Assembly: GCA_947175285.1 (NCBI GenBank) | Contig: CAMWMM010000004.1 | Span: forward strand, 1 to 39,402 | DNA from: an uncultured Lachnospiraceae bacterium | GTDB lineage: Bacteria; Bacillota_A; Clostridia; Lachnospirales; Lachnospiraceae | DNA length: 39,402 nt | Reading direction: 5' to 3' | Shown here: positions 23,396 through 31,376 of the stretch, piece after piece | Layout of the letters: every line of letters starts with the position of its first letter | Numbering within the stretch: position 1 is the stretch's first letter | Made by a program: the position numbers and the translations under genes | The notes under the pieces: model-generated | What the model saw: only the letters and a program-made list of their open reading frames with translations | What the model was told of the DNA's origin: nothing | The model's database searches: none

Positions 23396-24406
23396 CTATT
23401 TCCCTGCGCCATTCTGATAGATGCTTTTCACAATATCCGTAAGCTCTGTCTCTTTCATCTGAATATCTTTTACCTCTATAATTTCCATCACCTTTGCGAG
23501 CACTTCTGCAGCGGTAATATCGTTTTTGCTGAAATACACTTGACCGCCTTTATTTTGCTCCGTAAATTCTACTCTCTTATCCATATTCCGCAGCATTTCG
23601 GTCTGTGCTTCCTTTGGTTGCTCTTTCCACTCAAAGAGGATACTGCAGCGATAACCGTAATCCTTTTTCAGTTGATTTAGCGTAGAATCATATATTTTCT
23701 TACCGGCGTCTATAATAATAATCCGTTGGCATAATTCCTCTATGTCATTTAAATCATGGGTAGTCAGTATGACCGTCGTATGATACTTTTCATTGATTTC
23801 CCTGATTGCCTGACGAATCTTGTCCTTTACCACAACATCCAGTCCGATTGTCGGTTCGTCCAAATATAATACTTTTGGATTATGAAGAAGCGCCGCCGCT
23901 AAATCCGCCCGCATCCTCTGCCCCAGAGATAAGGTTCTGACCGTGCTGTGTATAAATTCGTTCAGCCCTAAAACCTCTTGAAAAAAATTCATCCGCTCCG
24001 TATAATCCTTATCGCTCACATCATAGATTTCTTTTAAAACCGTATATGTTTCACTAAGCGGCAAGTCCCACCAAAGCTGCGTACGCTGCCCAAATACAAC
24101 GCCGATATTTTTAGCATTCTTCTTTCGATTCCGATAGGGTTCCAAACCATTGACCATACAGGAACCTGACGTTGGTGTCAGAATTCCTGACATAATTTTA
24201 ATCGTAGTTGATTTCCCCGCTCCGTTACTCCCAATGTAACCGACAATATCTCCCTCTTTTATCGCAAGGGAGATATCATCAACTGCAATCTTTTTTTCTT
24301 TTTCCTTCGTGAACAATCCTTTCACAGCCCCGCTCCATCCGGGATAGTGCTTGGTTGTCACAAACTCCTTTCGGACATTTTTCAGTTCTATTACGTTTTC
24401 ACTCAT
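23396..24406 (-). CDS. ABC exporter ATP-binding protein
   Basis: This 336-residue ATPase powers the two permeases that follow. All nucleotide-binding motifs are present: Walker A 'GSNGAGKST' (about 59-67), Q-loop 'VFGQRTQLWW', signature 'LSLGQ' (about 159-163, with Leu for the usual Gly), Walker B 'VLYLDEPT' (about 179-186) and H-loop 'TTHDL'. The C-terminal 90 residues after the core ('YGYRCSILFEWKEQPKEAQT' onward) are an accessory domain common in this subfamily. An N-terminal insert 'HYPGWSGAVKGLFTKEKEKK' is also typical. TAGGAGT lies 8 nt before the ATG and overlaps the stop of the S8 peptidase gene, which couples the four genes. Confidence 0.93.
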   Translation of the reverse strand: MSENVIELKNVRKEFVTTKHYPGWSGAVKGLFTKEKEKKIAVDDISLAIKEGDIVGYIGSNGAGKSTTIKIMSGILTPTSGSCMVNGLEPYRNRKKNAKNIGVVFGQRTQLWWDLPLSETYTVLKEIYDVSDKDYTERMNFFQEVLGLNEFIHSTVRTLSLGQRMRADLAAALLHNPKVLYLDEPTIGLDVVVKDKIRQAIREINEKYHTTVILTTHDLNDIEELCQRIIIIDAGKKIYDSTLNQLKKDYGYRCSILFEWKEQPKEAQTEMLRNMDKRVEFTEQNKGGQVYFSKNDITAAEVLAKVMEIIEVKDIQMKETELTDIVKSIYQNGAGK

Positions 24407-24418
24407 CTGTCTTTACTC

Positions 24419-26101
24419 CTATATCCTCGCCAACGCCTCAAACGTCCCGCTGATGTCTACCTTTCCATAGCCCCATCTTCTGTCCGGATACGTTATATTA
24501 TTTTCCCGTCTTGCTCCTCTGATGAAATAGCTTTTAATTGATTTGCTTTCTATAAAAGGCGCATATCCGTCCACAATCGCCCACTCCATAAACTGTGCGA
24601 CGCATCCTGCGCTCAGTGCGGCTGCCATACTGGAGCCTGTTCGCGCTCCTAAAATCGTGGATACCTGTACGCCGGGCGCTGCCAAATCCGGTTTTATCAT
24701 ATCATTGGCAGAAAAACCTCTTCCTGACTCCGAATACCAGCTTCCCGTCCTCCCATTATAGGCGGATATGGTAATGACCTGCTCCGCGTTGGCAGGCTCC
24801 GTCAGGGTCACATCCGGCTCAGGCTCCAGAAAAGTGACACCTCCGTCAATAAAAGAAGTAATCGGCAGCCAGATATGAAAACGCCCCGAACCTCTGAGGC
24901 GCTCCTGTTCCGATGGATATACTATAATGCTCCAGATGCCCGGCGTCGGGTTTTCAAAGCGAAAGAAAACCAGCTCATTTCCGGAACGCTTCTCTACTAT
25001 GGAAAGTCCCGTATATATTCTGGTTCTGTCAAACACAAAAGAGAAATAATTGTCCTGTCCGTTCCGAAAATCAATGATGGGTGTCATTTCGCCGCCCGGT
25101 GTCCGCAGCACGACACTGTAAATATCAATCCGGTTTCCCCATAATTCCATGGAAAAACCTTTTGTATTTTCTTCTACCCGCATCTCAATCTGTTCCGGCA
25201 TTGCCGCGCTGTAATGGTGCTCTTTATCACCCTCATTCCCGCCGCAGACAACAATCGCCCTGCTTCTCTTCGATGCTGCTTTATTAAGATAAGAAGGAAG
25301 CGGTGAGTTTCCTTCATGGTCTCCCATATTGCTGCCAATACCGAGCACAATGACAACCGGTCTCTCGAATACGATTGCCATACTCTCCAAATATTTTACC
25401 GCCTCCATAATATCATTTTCCTGATAGGCGACGGCATCATCGGCAATCATATAATACTCCCGCAAATACTCTTTCGCACCTTTTAACTTCACGACTGCAA
25501 TATCCGCCTGCGGTGCGGCTCCCCGAAACGTCAGTCCCTGATTTAGAACACTGCCGGCAGCAGCCGATGCCATTGCCGTTCCATGCCCGTTTTCATCGGT
25601 CGTAGGCACTACACTTAGCGGCTGTCCGCTTTCCAACGCACGGTTGATTTCTTCCCTTGTATATTCCGTTCCATATAAAAAGCCTTCCGGCGGCTCTCCG
25701 GTCTGTATCGTCTGATCCCAGATAGAAATTATTCTGCTTCCACCGTTCTCATCCCTGAATACGTCAAGCTGATAACGGATTCCGGTATCAATAAAGCCGA
25801 TAATCACGCCCCTGCCCTGTAAGCTAAGCGGCGGACCCTGTACCCGGAGATTTCCCGTTTCTATTAGATTATCTGCCTGAAAAGTCTGCATAAGCCCATA
25901 TAAATTCGGAATAGAAGAATAATTGTACACGCCGACGGAAAGCGGCGGAAGTTCCTGCCTGTTCACATAGGCAACACCAAACTCATCGTCCAGCGCCTGA
26001 AAGCAATAATCCAGTCTATTTTCCAGAACTTCTCTGGGCAGTACAAAATCTATTATAATATCTGCATAGTCATTAGATAGAATTCTTTCTTTACAAGTCA
26101 T
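24419..26101 (-). CDS. S8 family subtilisin-like peptidase (Csp-like)
   Basis: This 560-residue peptidase has an intact catalytic triad: Asp in 'IIGFIDTGIRY' (about 105), His in 'NGHGTAMASA' (about 173) and Ser in 'GSSMAAALSAG' (about 491), plus the oxyanion Asn in 'VVCGGNEGD'. The N-terminus ('SNDYADIIIDFVLPREVLEN' and 'SIPNLYGLMQ') is typical of the Clostridial Csp-like S8 group, known from CspB/CspC of spore germination, but many family members have other roles. No signal peptide is visible. There is no strong ribosome binding site before the ATG at 26101, and an in-frame stop nearby rules out a longer protein. It heads the operon with the ABC exporter, 12 nt before the ATPase gene, so a role in processing an exported peptide is possible but unproven. 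Confidence 0.88.
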   Translation of the reverse strand: MTCKERILSNDYADIIIDFVLPREVLENRLDYCFQALDDEFGVAYVNRQELPPLSVGVYNYSSIPNLYGLMQTFQADNLIETGNLRVQGPPLSLQGRGVIIGFIDTGIRYQLDVFRDENGGSRIISIWDQTIQTGEPPEGFLYGTEYTREEINRALESGQPLSVVPTTDENGHGTAMASAAAGSVLNQGLTFRGAAPQADIAVVKLKGAKEYLREYYMIADDAVAYQENDIMEAVKYLESMAIVFERPVVIVLGIGSNMGDHEGNSPLPSYLNKAASKRSRAIVVCGGNEGDKEHHYSAAMPEQIEMRVEENTKGFSMELWGNRIDIYSVVLRTPGGEMTPIIDFRNGQDNYFSFVFDRTRIYTGLSIVEKRSGNELVFFRFENPTPGIWSIIVYPSEQERLRGSGRFHIWLPITSFIDGGVTFLEPEPDVTLTEPANAEQVITISAYNGRTGSWYSESGRGFSANDMIKPDLAAPGVQVSTILGARTGSSMAAALSAGCVAQFMEWAIVDGYAPFIESKSIKSYFIRGARRENNITYPDRRWGYGKVDISGTFEALARI

Positions 26102-26163
26102 ATCATATCTGCGCTTTCACTGCACTTTCCTTATAATATGATATGCAGATTTTTCTCTCATGC

Positions 26164-27741
26164 CTACTCTTCTATCATTTTCAGATTATCCGGACTTTCC
26201 AGGCTGCCGCTTCTGATATCAATAATCGGTCCTCCGGTTCCCTCGATATACTCTCTTGTAATCGTAATTCTTCCGATATTATCGTCTTTCGGGATTTCAT
26301 ACATGATATCCAGCATAAATTCTTCTATGATAGCGCGCAGCGCCCTTGCACCGGTATCTTTTTCGATTGCTTTTTCCGCAATTGCCTCCAGAGCGCCCTC
26401 GTTAAACTCAAGCTGCACCTCGTCTAAAGCCAGAAGTTTCTGATACTGCTTTAAAATCGCGTTGCGTGGCTCGCTTAAAATTTTAATCATCATTTCCTTG
26501 CTCAGACCCTCTAATGTAAAGATAATCGGAAGCCGTCCGATAAATTCCGGAATCATACCAAATTTTTTAATGTCTTCCACTGTGACTCTGTTTAAAATAT
26601 TTTTTTCTTTATCATATTTATCACGAAGCTCCGCATTATATCCAATTGACGTCTTTTTATTCAAACGTTGTTTAATGATATCGTCCAAGTCAGGAAATGC
26701 ACCGCCGCAGATAAAAAGAATATTTCTGGTATTTACTGTGGCAAGCGGTACCATGGCATTCTTGGAATTGGCTCCTACCGGCACTTCCACTTCCGCGCCC
26801 TCTAACAGCTTTAACATTCCCTGCTGTACGGATTCGCCGCTCACGTCTCTGGAGTTCGTATTTTTCTTCTTGGCAATCTTATCAATTTCATCAATAAAGA
26901 TAATGCCCTGCTCCGCGCGCTCCACATCATTATCGGCAGCGGCAAGCAATTTTGAAACAACGCTTTCGATGTCATCACCAATATATCCCGCTTCTGTCAA
27001 AGAAGTGGCATCCGCTATGGCAAGCGGCACATCCAAAAGTCTTGCCAGAGTTTTCACAAGATAGGTTTTACCGCAGCCTGTAGGTCCTATCATCAGCATA
27101 TTGGACTTTTCAATTTCAATTTCATCCATCGTGCCCGTTGCCACTCTTTTATAATGATTATAAACGGCTACGGAAATTACCTTTTTAGCATGCTCCTGCC
27201 CTACCACATAATCATCCAGTTTCGCCTTAATCTTGTGCGGCGGCATAATATTTTTAATATCAATAACCGGAACATTTTCCTTCGCATGTTTCTTTTTCTT
27301 CAGTTTCTGTTTATTGGGAATACCGCCGTCCCCCTGCAAATCCGCAAGATTCACGAAACTGATATTCGGAAATCCCTTTCCGTTGTTGAAGTCGGTCATA
27401 TTGCCGCCCGGTCCTCCCGGATGATTCAGCATACCCTGATAATCAAACTGGCTGACCGTATCCATTGTCTTGTGCATACAGTCATTGCAGACACAAATAT
27501 GATTAGGCAGCTTAAACATCTTACCGGTCTTGCTCTCCGGTCTTCTGCAGATAAAGCAGACTTCCTCATATTCATCTGACTTATCGTTATCCGTTTTGTC
27601 AGTATCCGGCTTTCTATCTTCACGACCTCCGCTCAGCAATTCCTCTTTCTGCGTATCCACGTCATCTAATTCCCTGAAATCCCAGGAAGTTTCATCATTT
27701 TTATCCTTATCGATTCTTTCATCATCGTTCATATTCATCAT
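26164..27741 (-). CDS. clpX: ATP-dependent Clp protease ATP-binding subunit ClpX (extended N-terminus)
   Basis: ClpX unfolds substrates and feeds them to ClpP. This 525-residue form is about 100 residues longer than the usual 420, due to an acidic N-terminus of about 55 residues and a linker after the zinc finger. The zinc-binding domain has Cys pairs at about 62/65 and 85/88. The AAA+ core has Walker A 'GPTGCGKT', Walker B 'IIFIDEID', the 'NILFICGGAFPDLDDII' segment, the ClpP-binding loop as 'SIGYNAE' (Tyr where IGF is usual), and a sensor-2 region near 'GARALRAI'. AGGAAAGG lies before the start; a second in-frame ATG follows at once. A sigma-A-like promoter lies at 27789-27817. Such long ClpX forms are common in Lachnospiraceae and may sit beside a standard ClpX elsewhere. 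No clpP is in the window. Confidence 0.92.
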   Translation of the reverse strand: MMNMNDDERIDKDKNDETSWDFRELDDVDTQKEELLSGGREDRKPDTDKTDNDKSDEYEEVCFICRRPESKTGKMFKLPNHICVCNDCMHKTMDTVSQFDYQGMLNHPGGPGGNMTDFNNGKGFPNISFVNLADLQGDGGIPNKQKLKKKKHAKENVPVIDIKNIMPPHKIKAKLDDYVVGQEHAKKVISVAVYNHYKRVATGTMDEIEIEKSNMLMIGPTGCGKTYLVKTLARLLDVPLAIADATSLTEAGYIGDDIESVVSKLLAAADNDVERAEQGIIFIDEIDKIAKKKNTNSRDVSGESVQQGMLKLLEGAEVEVPVGANSKNAMVPLATVNTRNILFICGGAFPDLDDIIKQRLNKKTSIGYNAELRDKYDKEKNILNRVTVEDIKKFGMIPEFIGRLPIIFTLEGLSKEMMIKILSEPRNAILKQYQKLLALDEVQLEFNEGALEAIAEKAIEKDTGARALRAIIEEFMLDIMYEIPKDDNIGRITITREYIEGTGGPIIDIRSGSLESPDNLKMIEE

Positions 27742-27788
27742 CCATACCTTTCCTGTTCAATACCCCTTTTGTGCACAACTTATCCTTT

Positions 27789-27817
27789 ATTATATCTATA
27801 TTCTTATCAATATGCAA
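27789..27817 (-). promoter_or_regulatory. Sigma-A-like promoter of clpX
   Basis: On the minus strand, perfect TATAAT (27789-27794) lies 17 nt from TTGCAT (27812-27817). The -35 matches 3 of 6. It lies 48 nt before the clpX start and just after the hairpins that close the htrA gene. Confidence 0.6.
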
Positions 27818-27829
27818 CTACGTAAACAA

Positions 27830-27850
27830 CCCCGCTGCAATGCAACGGGG
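27830..27850 (-). terminator. Third hairpin after htrA, likely terminator
   Basis: Stem CCCCG (27830-27834) with CGGGG (27846-27850) around an 11-nt loop. On the minus strand it runs into GTTGTTTACG, moderately T-rich. It lies about 75 nt after the htrA-like stop, just upstream of the clpX promoter. Confidence 0.5.
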
Positions 27851-27870
27851 CTGTATTTTATTCTCAGCCC

Positions 27871-27901
27871 GCGAGTTTATGACCATCGGTCAGAAACTCG
27901 C
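27871..27901. other. Long interrupted hairpin between htrA and clpX
   Basis: GCGAGTTT pairs with AAACTCGC, and inside it TGACC pairs with GGTCA around a 3-nt loop, with one mismatch between the two stems. It folds about equally well on both strands and has no T-run of its own. It is the second of three adjacent structures downstream of the htrA-like gene. Confidence 0.6.
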
Positions 27902-27903
27902 AG

Positions 27904-27923
27904 CTCAGACTGTCAAGTCTGAG
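27904..27923. other. Perfect 8-bp hairpin directly after the htrA-like stop
   Basis: CTCAGACT (27904-27911) pairs with AGTCTGAG (27916-27923) around a 4-nt loop, 1 nt after the stop at 27925. No T-run follows on the minus strand. It may stabilise the 3' end or work with the next hairpins. Confidence 0.6.
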
Positions 27924-27924
27924 G

Positions 27925-29412
27925 TTATTGTTCTACTTTATTTCCCAGTGTAATGGTGACTGTCTTACTGCGATAACCGCCTGCTCCGATTGTCATAACT
28001 TTCAAATCCACCGTATCGCCTTTTGCATAGTATTCCAGAAGCTTCTGCAACTCATCCATGGAAGTGATTTTTATACCGTCAAAGGAATTAATAATATCAC
28101 CTTTCTGAAGTCCTGCTGCGTCTGCCGCCGTACCCTCGTATACCTGTGCGATATAAACGCCCTCCGGCATACCATAAGTGGATGCAACTTCCGCTGTAAC
28201 ACTGATACCGGAAATTCCCAAAAATCCTCTTTCTTCTTCTGCAACTTTACTCTTTGTCTCCCTCAGCATCAAGTCTGCAATAATAGGGCTTGCCGCAGAA
28301 ATCGGAATGGCATATCCCATACCTTCAATAACGCTGCCGCCTATTTTATTGGAATTGATACCAATGACTTCTCCTTTGATATTTAAGAGTGCGCCGCCGG
28401 AATTACCCGGATTGATTGCCGCATCTGTCTGAATAAAGGTTCCTGTACTGCCGTCCGAAAGTTCCATGTCTCTATTTAAGGCACTAATAACACCTGTTGT
28501 AACAGACTGTCCATAGCCAAGCGCATTCCCGATTGCGATTGCCGGCTCACCGACTTTCAAATCATTGGAATCGCCCAGCGTTGCAATCGCAATCTGGTCT
28601 AATGTTGTCTGATAAATATCCTCTAATGGTACTGCGATAACCGCAAGGTCCATATCAGCATCCGTACCTTTGACCGAAGCTTCGGCTTCACTGCCCTCTA
28701 CAAACTGAACCGTCAGTTTATCGGCATCTTCAATAACATGATAGTTTGTTACGAGCAAAAGTTCCGTATCGTTTTCTCCGACAATAATTCCGGATCCGCT
28801 CGCTTCTGCTTCACTGCTCATGGATTGTCCAAAATAGGACATTGTTTCCGTATAAGTATTGCTGATAGATACAACCGCCGGCATAACCGCTGTAACAACA
28901 TCCGAGACATCCGATACAACTGCATATACGGTCTGTGTCTTTTCAATATCATCTGAATCCTGAAGTGACTGTACCGCATCGGAAACAACTTCTTCTGCAT
29001 CTTCCACTATATCTGTGCCAAGCGCTTCCGCAGCATCATCCATTTTCTCAGCGATTACCTTATCGGATACATCCGCATCATGTTCCAGCATTCCTGTAGC
29101 AGATTCCACGGCATAAAAGCCAAGCCCTGCGCACAAACCAAAAAATAATCCAAGGGAAACGCAGACCAGCATTTTCTTTAGATAGCCTCTGACCGCTCCT
29201 TTTTCTTTCTTCTTCGCGGTCTTCACCTGTCCGTAAGCACTCGGATAGGTATTACCGTATTGGTAGGTTCCTGCGTTTTGTTCACGATTTACATTCTGAT
29301 ATGTTTCAGCGCCATATCCGTAATTTCTATTTGTGTAATACTGATTGTTCGGATTTTGTTCTCCATTCTCCCTGTTAGATTGATTCTCGTTTGGAAAATG
29401 ATTGTCATACAT
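27925..29412 (-). CDS. htrA: Membrane-anchored HtrA/DegP-type serine protease with PDZ domain
   Basis: This 495-residue protease degrades or refolds damaged proteins outside the cytoplasm. It has a cytoplasmic Asn/Tyr-rich disordered N-terminus (about 75 residues), a basic stretch, one membrane helix ('MLVCVSLGLFFGLCAGLGFY', about 80-102), an acidic spacer, a trypsin-like domain with the triad His225 ('TNYHVIEDAD'), Asp255 ('DADMDLAVIAV') and Ser338 ('NPGNSGGALLN'), and a C-terminal PDZ domain from about 395 ('GFLGISGISV' to the end). The ATG at 29412 is chosen: AAAGGAG lies 8 nt before it; the ATG at 29430 is part of this signal region. The 89-bp gap upstream holds TATACT as a possible -10, but no convincing -35. 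Three hairpins follow the stop. Confidence 0.93.
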   Translation of the reverse strand: MYDNHFPNENQSNRENGEQNPNNQYYTNRNYGYGAETYQNVNREQNAGTYQYGNTYPSAYGQVKTAKKKEKGAVRGYLKKMLVCVSLGLFFGLCAGLGFYAVESATGMLEHDADVSDKVIAEKMDDAAEALGTDIVEDAEEVVSDAVQSLQDSDDIEKTQTVYAVVSDVSDVVTAVMPAVVSISNTYTETMSYFGQSMSSEAEASGSGIIVGENDTELLLVTNYHVIEDADKLTVQFVEGSEAEASVKGTDADMDLAVIAVPLEDIYQTTLDQIAIATLGDSNDLKVGEPAIAIGNALGYGQSVTTGVISALNRDMELSDGSTGTFIQTDAAINPGNSGGALLNIKGEVIGINSNKIGGSVIEGMGYAIPISAASPIIADLMLRETKSKVAEEERGFLGISGISVTAEVASTYGMPEGVYIAQVYEGTAADAAGLQKGDIINSFDGIKITSMDELQKLLEYYAKGDTVDLKVMTIGAGGYRSKTVTITLGNKVEQ

Positions 29413-29501
29413 ATTAAAGACTCCTTTCATCCTTGACTATGAACACAGTATAACTGGCAAATGTGTACAAAGTGTGATGAAATTTTTTCTTTTTTGTGTT
29501 T

Positions 29502-31328
29502 TTATTCAACGGTAACAGATTTTGCCAGATTTCGCGGTTTATCCACATCACAGCCTTTGCCGACCGCGACATAATAGCCAAATACCTGTAAAGGAATAAT
29601 AGCAAGCGAATTGGCAAAATATGGATTTGTTTCCGGAATGTAGATGACATAATCGGCTGCTTTCTCAATTTCCTTATTGCCCTCACATGTCACCGCGAGC
29701 ACAAACGCGCCCCTTGCTTTCACTTCCACCATATTGCTGATTGTCTTGGCATATAACTCAGGCTGTGTGGAAACTGCCGCTACCAAAGTTCCCTCTTCTA
29801 TCAGCGAAATGGTTCCGTGTTTCAACTCACCCGCTGCATACGCCTCCGAATGAATATAGGAAATTTCTTTTAATTTCAAAGAACCCTCTAACGAAATCGC
29901 ATAATCAATACCGCGTCCGATAAAGAACACATCTTTTGCCCCGATATAACGATTTGCAAATTTTTGAATCTTTTGTTTATTATTCAGTAAAAGTTCAATC
30001 TGGTCGGGCAGTCTCTTTAAGTCTGCAAGCAGTGCGGCAAACTTATCTTCCGCTATCATTCCTCTTACTTTTCCAAGCTTCATTGCAAGCAGATATAATG
30101 CAATTAACTGTGCGCTGTATGCCTTAGTGGTAGCCACCGCAATCTCCGGTCCTGCCCACGTATACATGACATTATCCGCCTCTCTCGCAATGGAACTTCC
30201 TACAACATTGACAATACCAAGCACCTTGAACCCCTTTTTCTTCGCTTCCCGCAGCGCGGCAAGCGTATCGGCAGTCTCTCCTGACTGACTGATAACAACT
30301 ACCATAGCCCCGTCTTCCAAAATAGGGTCGCGGTAACGGAATTCCGAAGCCAAATCTACTTCCACCGGAATCCGTGCAAGCCCCTCCAGTACATATTTGC
30401 CTGTCATACCCGCATGATAAGCGGAACCACATGCCACAATATGAATTTTTTTAATCTGAACGAGTTCCTCGTCTGTCATGTTCAATTCTTCTATAACAAC
30501 GTCATTTCCTTTGACTCTGGGAGTCAATGTGTCGGAAACCGTCTTCGGCTGCTCATACATTTCTTTTAACATGAAATGCTCATAGCCCGCTTTTTCAGCC
30601 GCATTCGCATCCCATTCAATTGTAACGGGCTCTTTTTGGATTTCCTCTTCGTCTACCGTATAAAAGTGCATATGGTCGGCGCGCAGACGCACTACTTCAT
30701 GATTATCCACATAATACACTTTTCTCGTATATTTTAAAATCGCAGGTACATCAGAGGCGATAAAGCATCCGTCCTCATTCTGTCCTACAATCAGCGGACT
30801 GTCTTTTCTTGCAGCAAAAATCTGATCCGGGCAATCGGCAAACACAATACCGAGCGCATAGGAGCCCTCCACACGATGAAGCACTTTTGCCACCGCTTCC
30901 AAAGGATTTCCCTTATAATAGTAATCCAGCATATGCGCAAGGACTTCCGTATCTGTTTCCGATACAAAATGGTAGCCCTTATCTGTCATTTTCTTCCGCA
31001 GTTGTATATAATTCTCGATAATACCGTTATGTACAACCGCTATTGTCTCTGACTCGTTAAAATGCGGATGCGCATTCGTATCGCTCGGTGCCCCGTGGGT
31101 TGCCCATCTTGTATGCCCTACGCCGCACGTTCCCGGCATGCTCTCACCGCCATGTGTCAGATTTTCCAACACCTTAAGCCGTCCTACCGATTTCCGGATA
31201 TTAATTTTTTCTCCGTCATAAACTGCCATACCCGCAGAGTCATAACCTCTGTATTCCAGTTTTGCCAACCCGTCAAGAATAATGGGCGATGCCTGTTTGG
31301 TTCCGATATATCCTACAATTCCACACAT
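29502..31328 (-). CDS. glmS: Glutamine--fructose-6-phosphate aminotransferase (isomerising)
   Basis: GlmS makes glucosamine-6-phosphate from fructose-6-phosphate and glutamine, the entry to UDP-GlcNAc for wall synthesis. The 608 residues are full length: nucleophile Cys2 in 'MCGIVGYIG', glutaminase motifs 'EYRGYDSAGMA' and 'THGAPSDTNAHPH', and two SIS domains with 'VISQSGETADTLAALREAKK' and 'AYAAGELKHG'. The C-terminus 'KPRNLAKSVTVE' is canonical. The gene starts only 48 nt after the upstream glycosyltransferase stop, which leaves no room for a glmS ribozyme, so regulation must differ from the Bacillus type. A 9-bp AT-rich hairpin (31354-31375) lies in that gap. AAAGG sits upstream of the ATG. 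Confidence 0.97.
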   Translation of the reverse strand: MCGIVGYIGTKQASPIILDGLAKLEYRGYDSAGMAVYDGEKINIRKSVGRLKVLENLTHGGESMPGTCGVGHTRWATHGAPSDTNAHPHFNESETIAVVHNGIIENYIQLRKKMTDKGYHFVSETDTEVLAHMLDYYYKGNPLEAVAKVLHRVEGSYALGIVFADCPDQIFAARKDSPLIVGQNEDGCFIASDVPAILKYTRKVYYVDNHEVVRLRADHMHFYTVDEEEIQKEPVTIEWDANAAEKAGYEHFMLKEMYEQPKTVSDTLTPRVKGNDVVIEELNMTDEELVQIKKIHIVACGSAYHAGMTGKYVLEGLARIPVEVDLASEFRYRDPILEDGAMVVVISQSGETADTLAALREAKKKGFKVLGIVNVVGSSIAREADNVMYTWAGPEIAVATTKAYSAQLIALYLLAMKLGKVRGMIAEDKFAALLADLKRLPDQIELLLNNKQKIQKFANRYIGAKDVFFIGRGIDYAISLEGSLKLKEISYIHSEAYAAGELKHGTISLIEEGTLVAAVSTQPELYAKTISNMVEVKARGAFVLAVTCEGNKEIEKAADYVIYIPETNPYFANSLAIIPLQVFGYYVAVGKGCDVDKPRNLAKSVTVE

Positions 31329-31353
31329 AAAATACCATGCCTTTCTCTCAAAA

Positions 31354-31375
31354 TGTGAAAAATTTATTTTTCACA
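31354..31375 (-). other. AT-rich hairpin between the GT2 gene and glmS
   Basis: TGTGAAAAA (31354-31362) pairs with TTTTTCACA (31367-31375) around a 4-nt loop, directly after the GT2 stop codon. On the minus strand ATTTTG follows. It may be a weak terminator or attenuator before glmS. Confidence 0.45.
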
Positions 31376-31376
31376 C

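Noticed and set aside
26462..27064. 200-codon plus-strand open frame
   Set aside because: It is antisense to the conserved AAA+ core of ClpX and has no supporting signals.
29413..29501. Possible CssR- or repeat-type operator (CACA at 11-bp distance) before htrA
   Set aside because: Only two short matches in an AT-rich stretch, unlike the four-fold repeats at the two surface-unit promoters.
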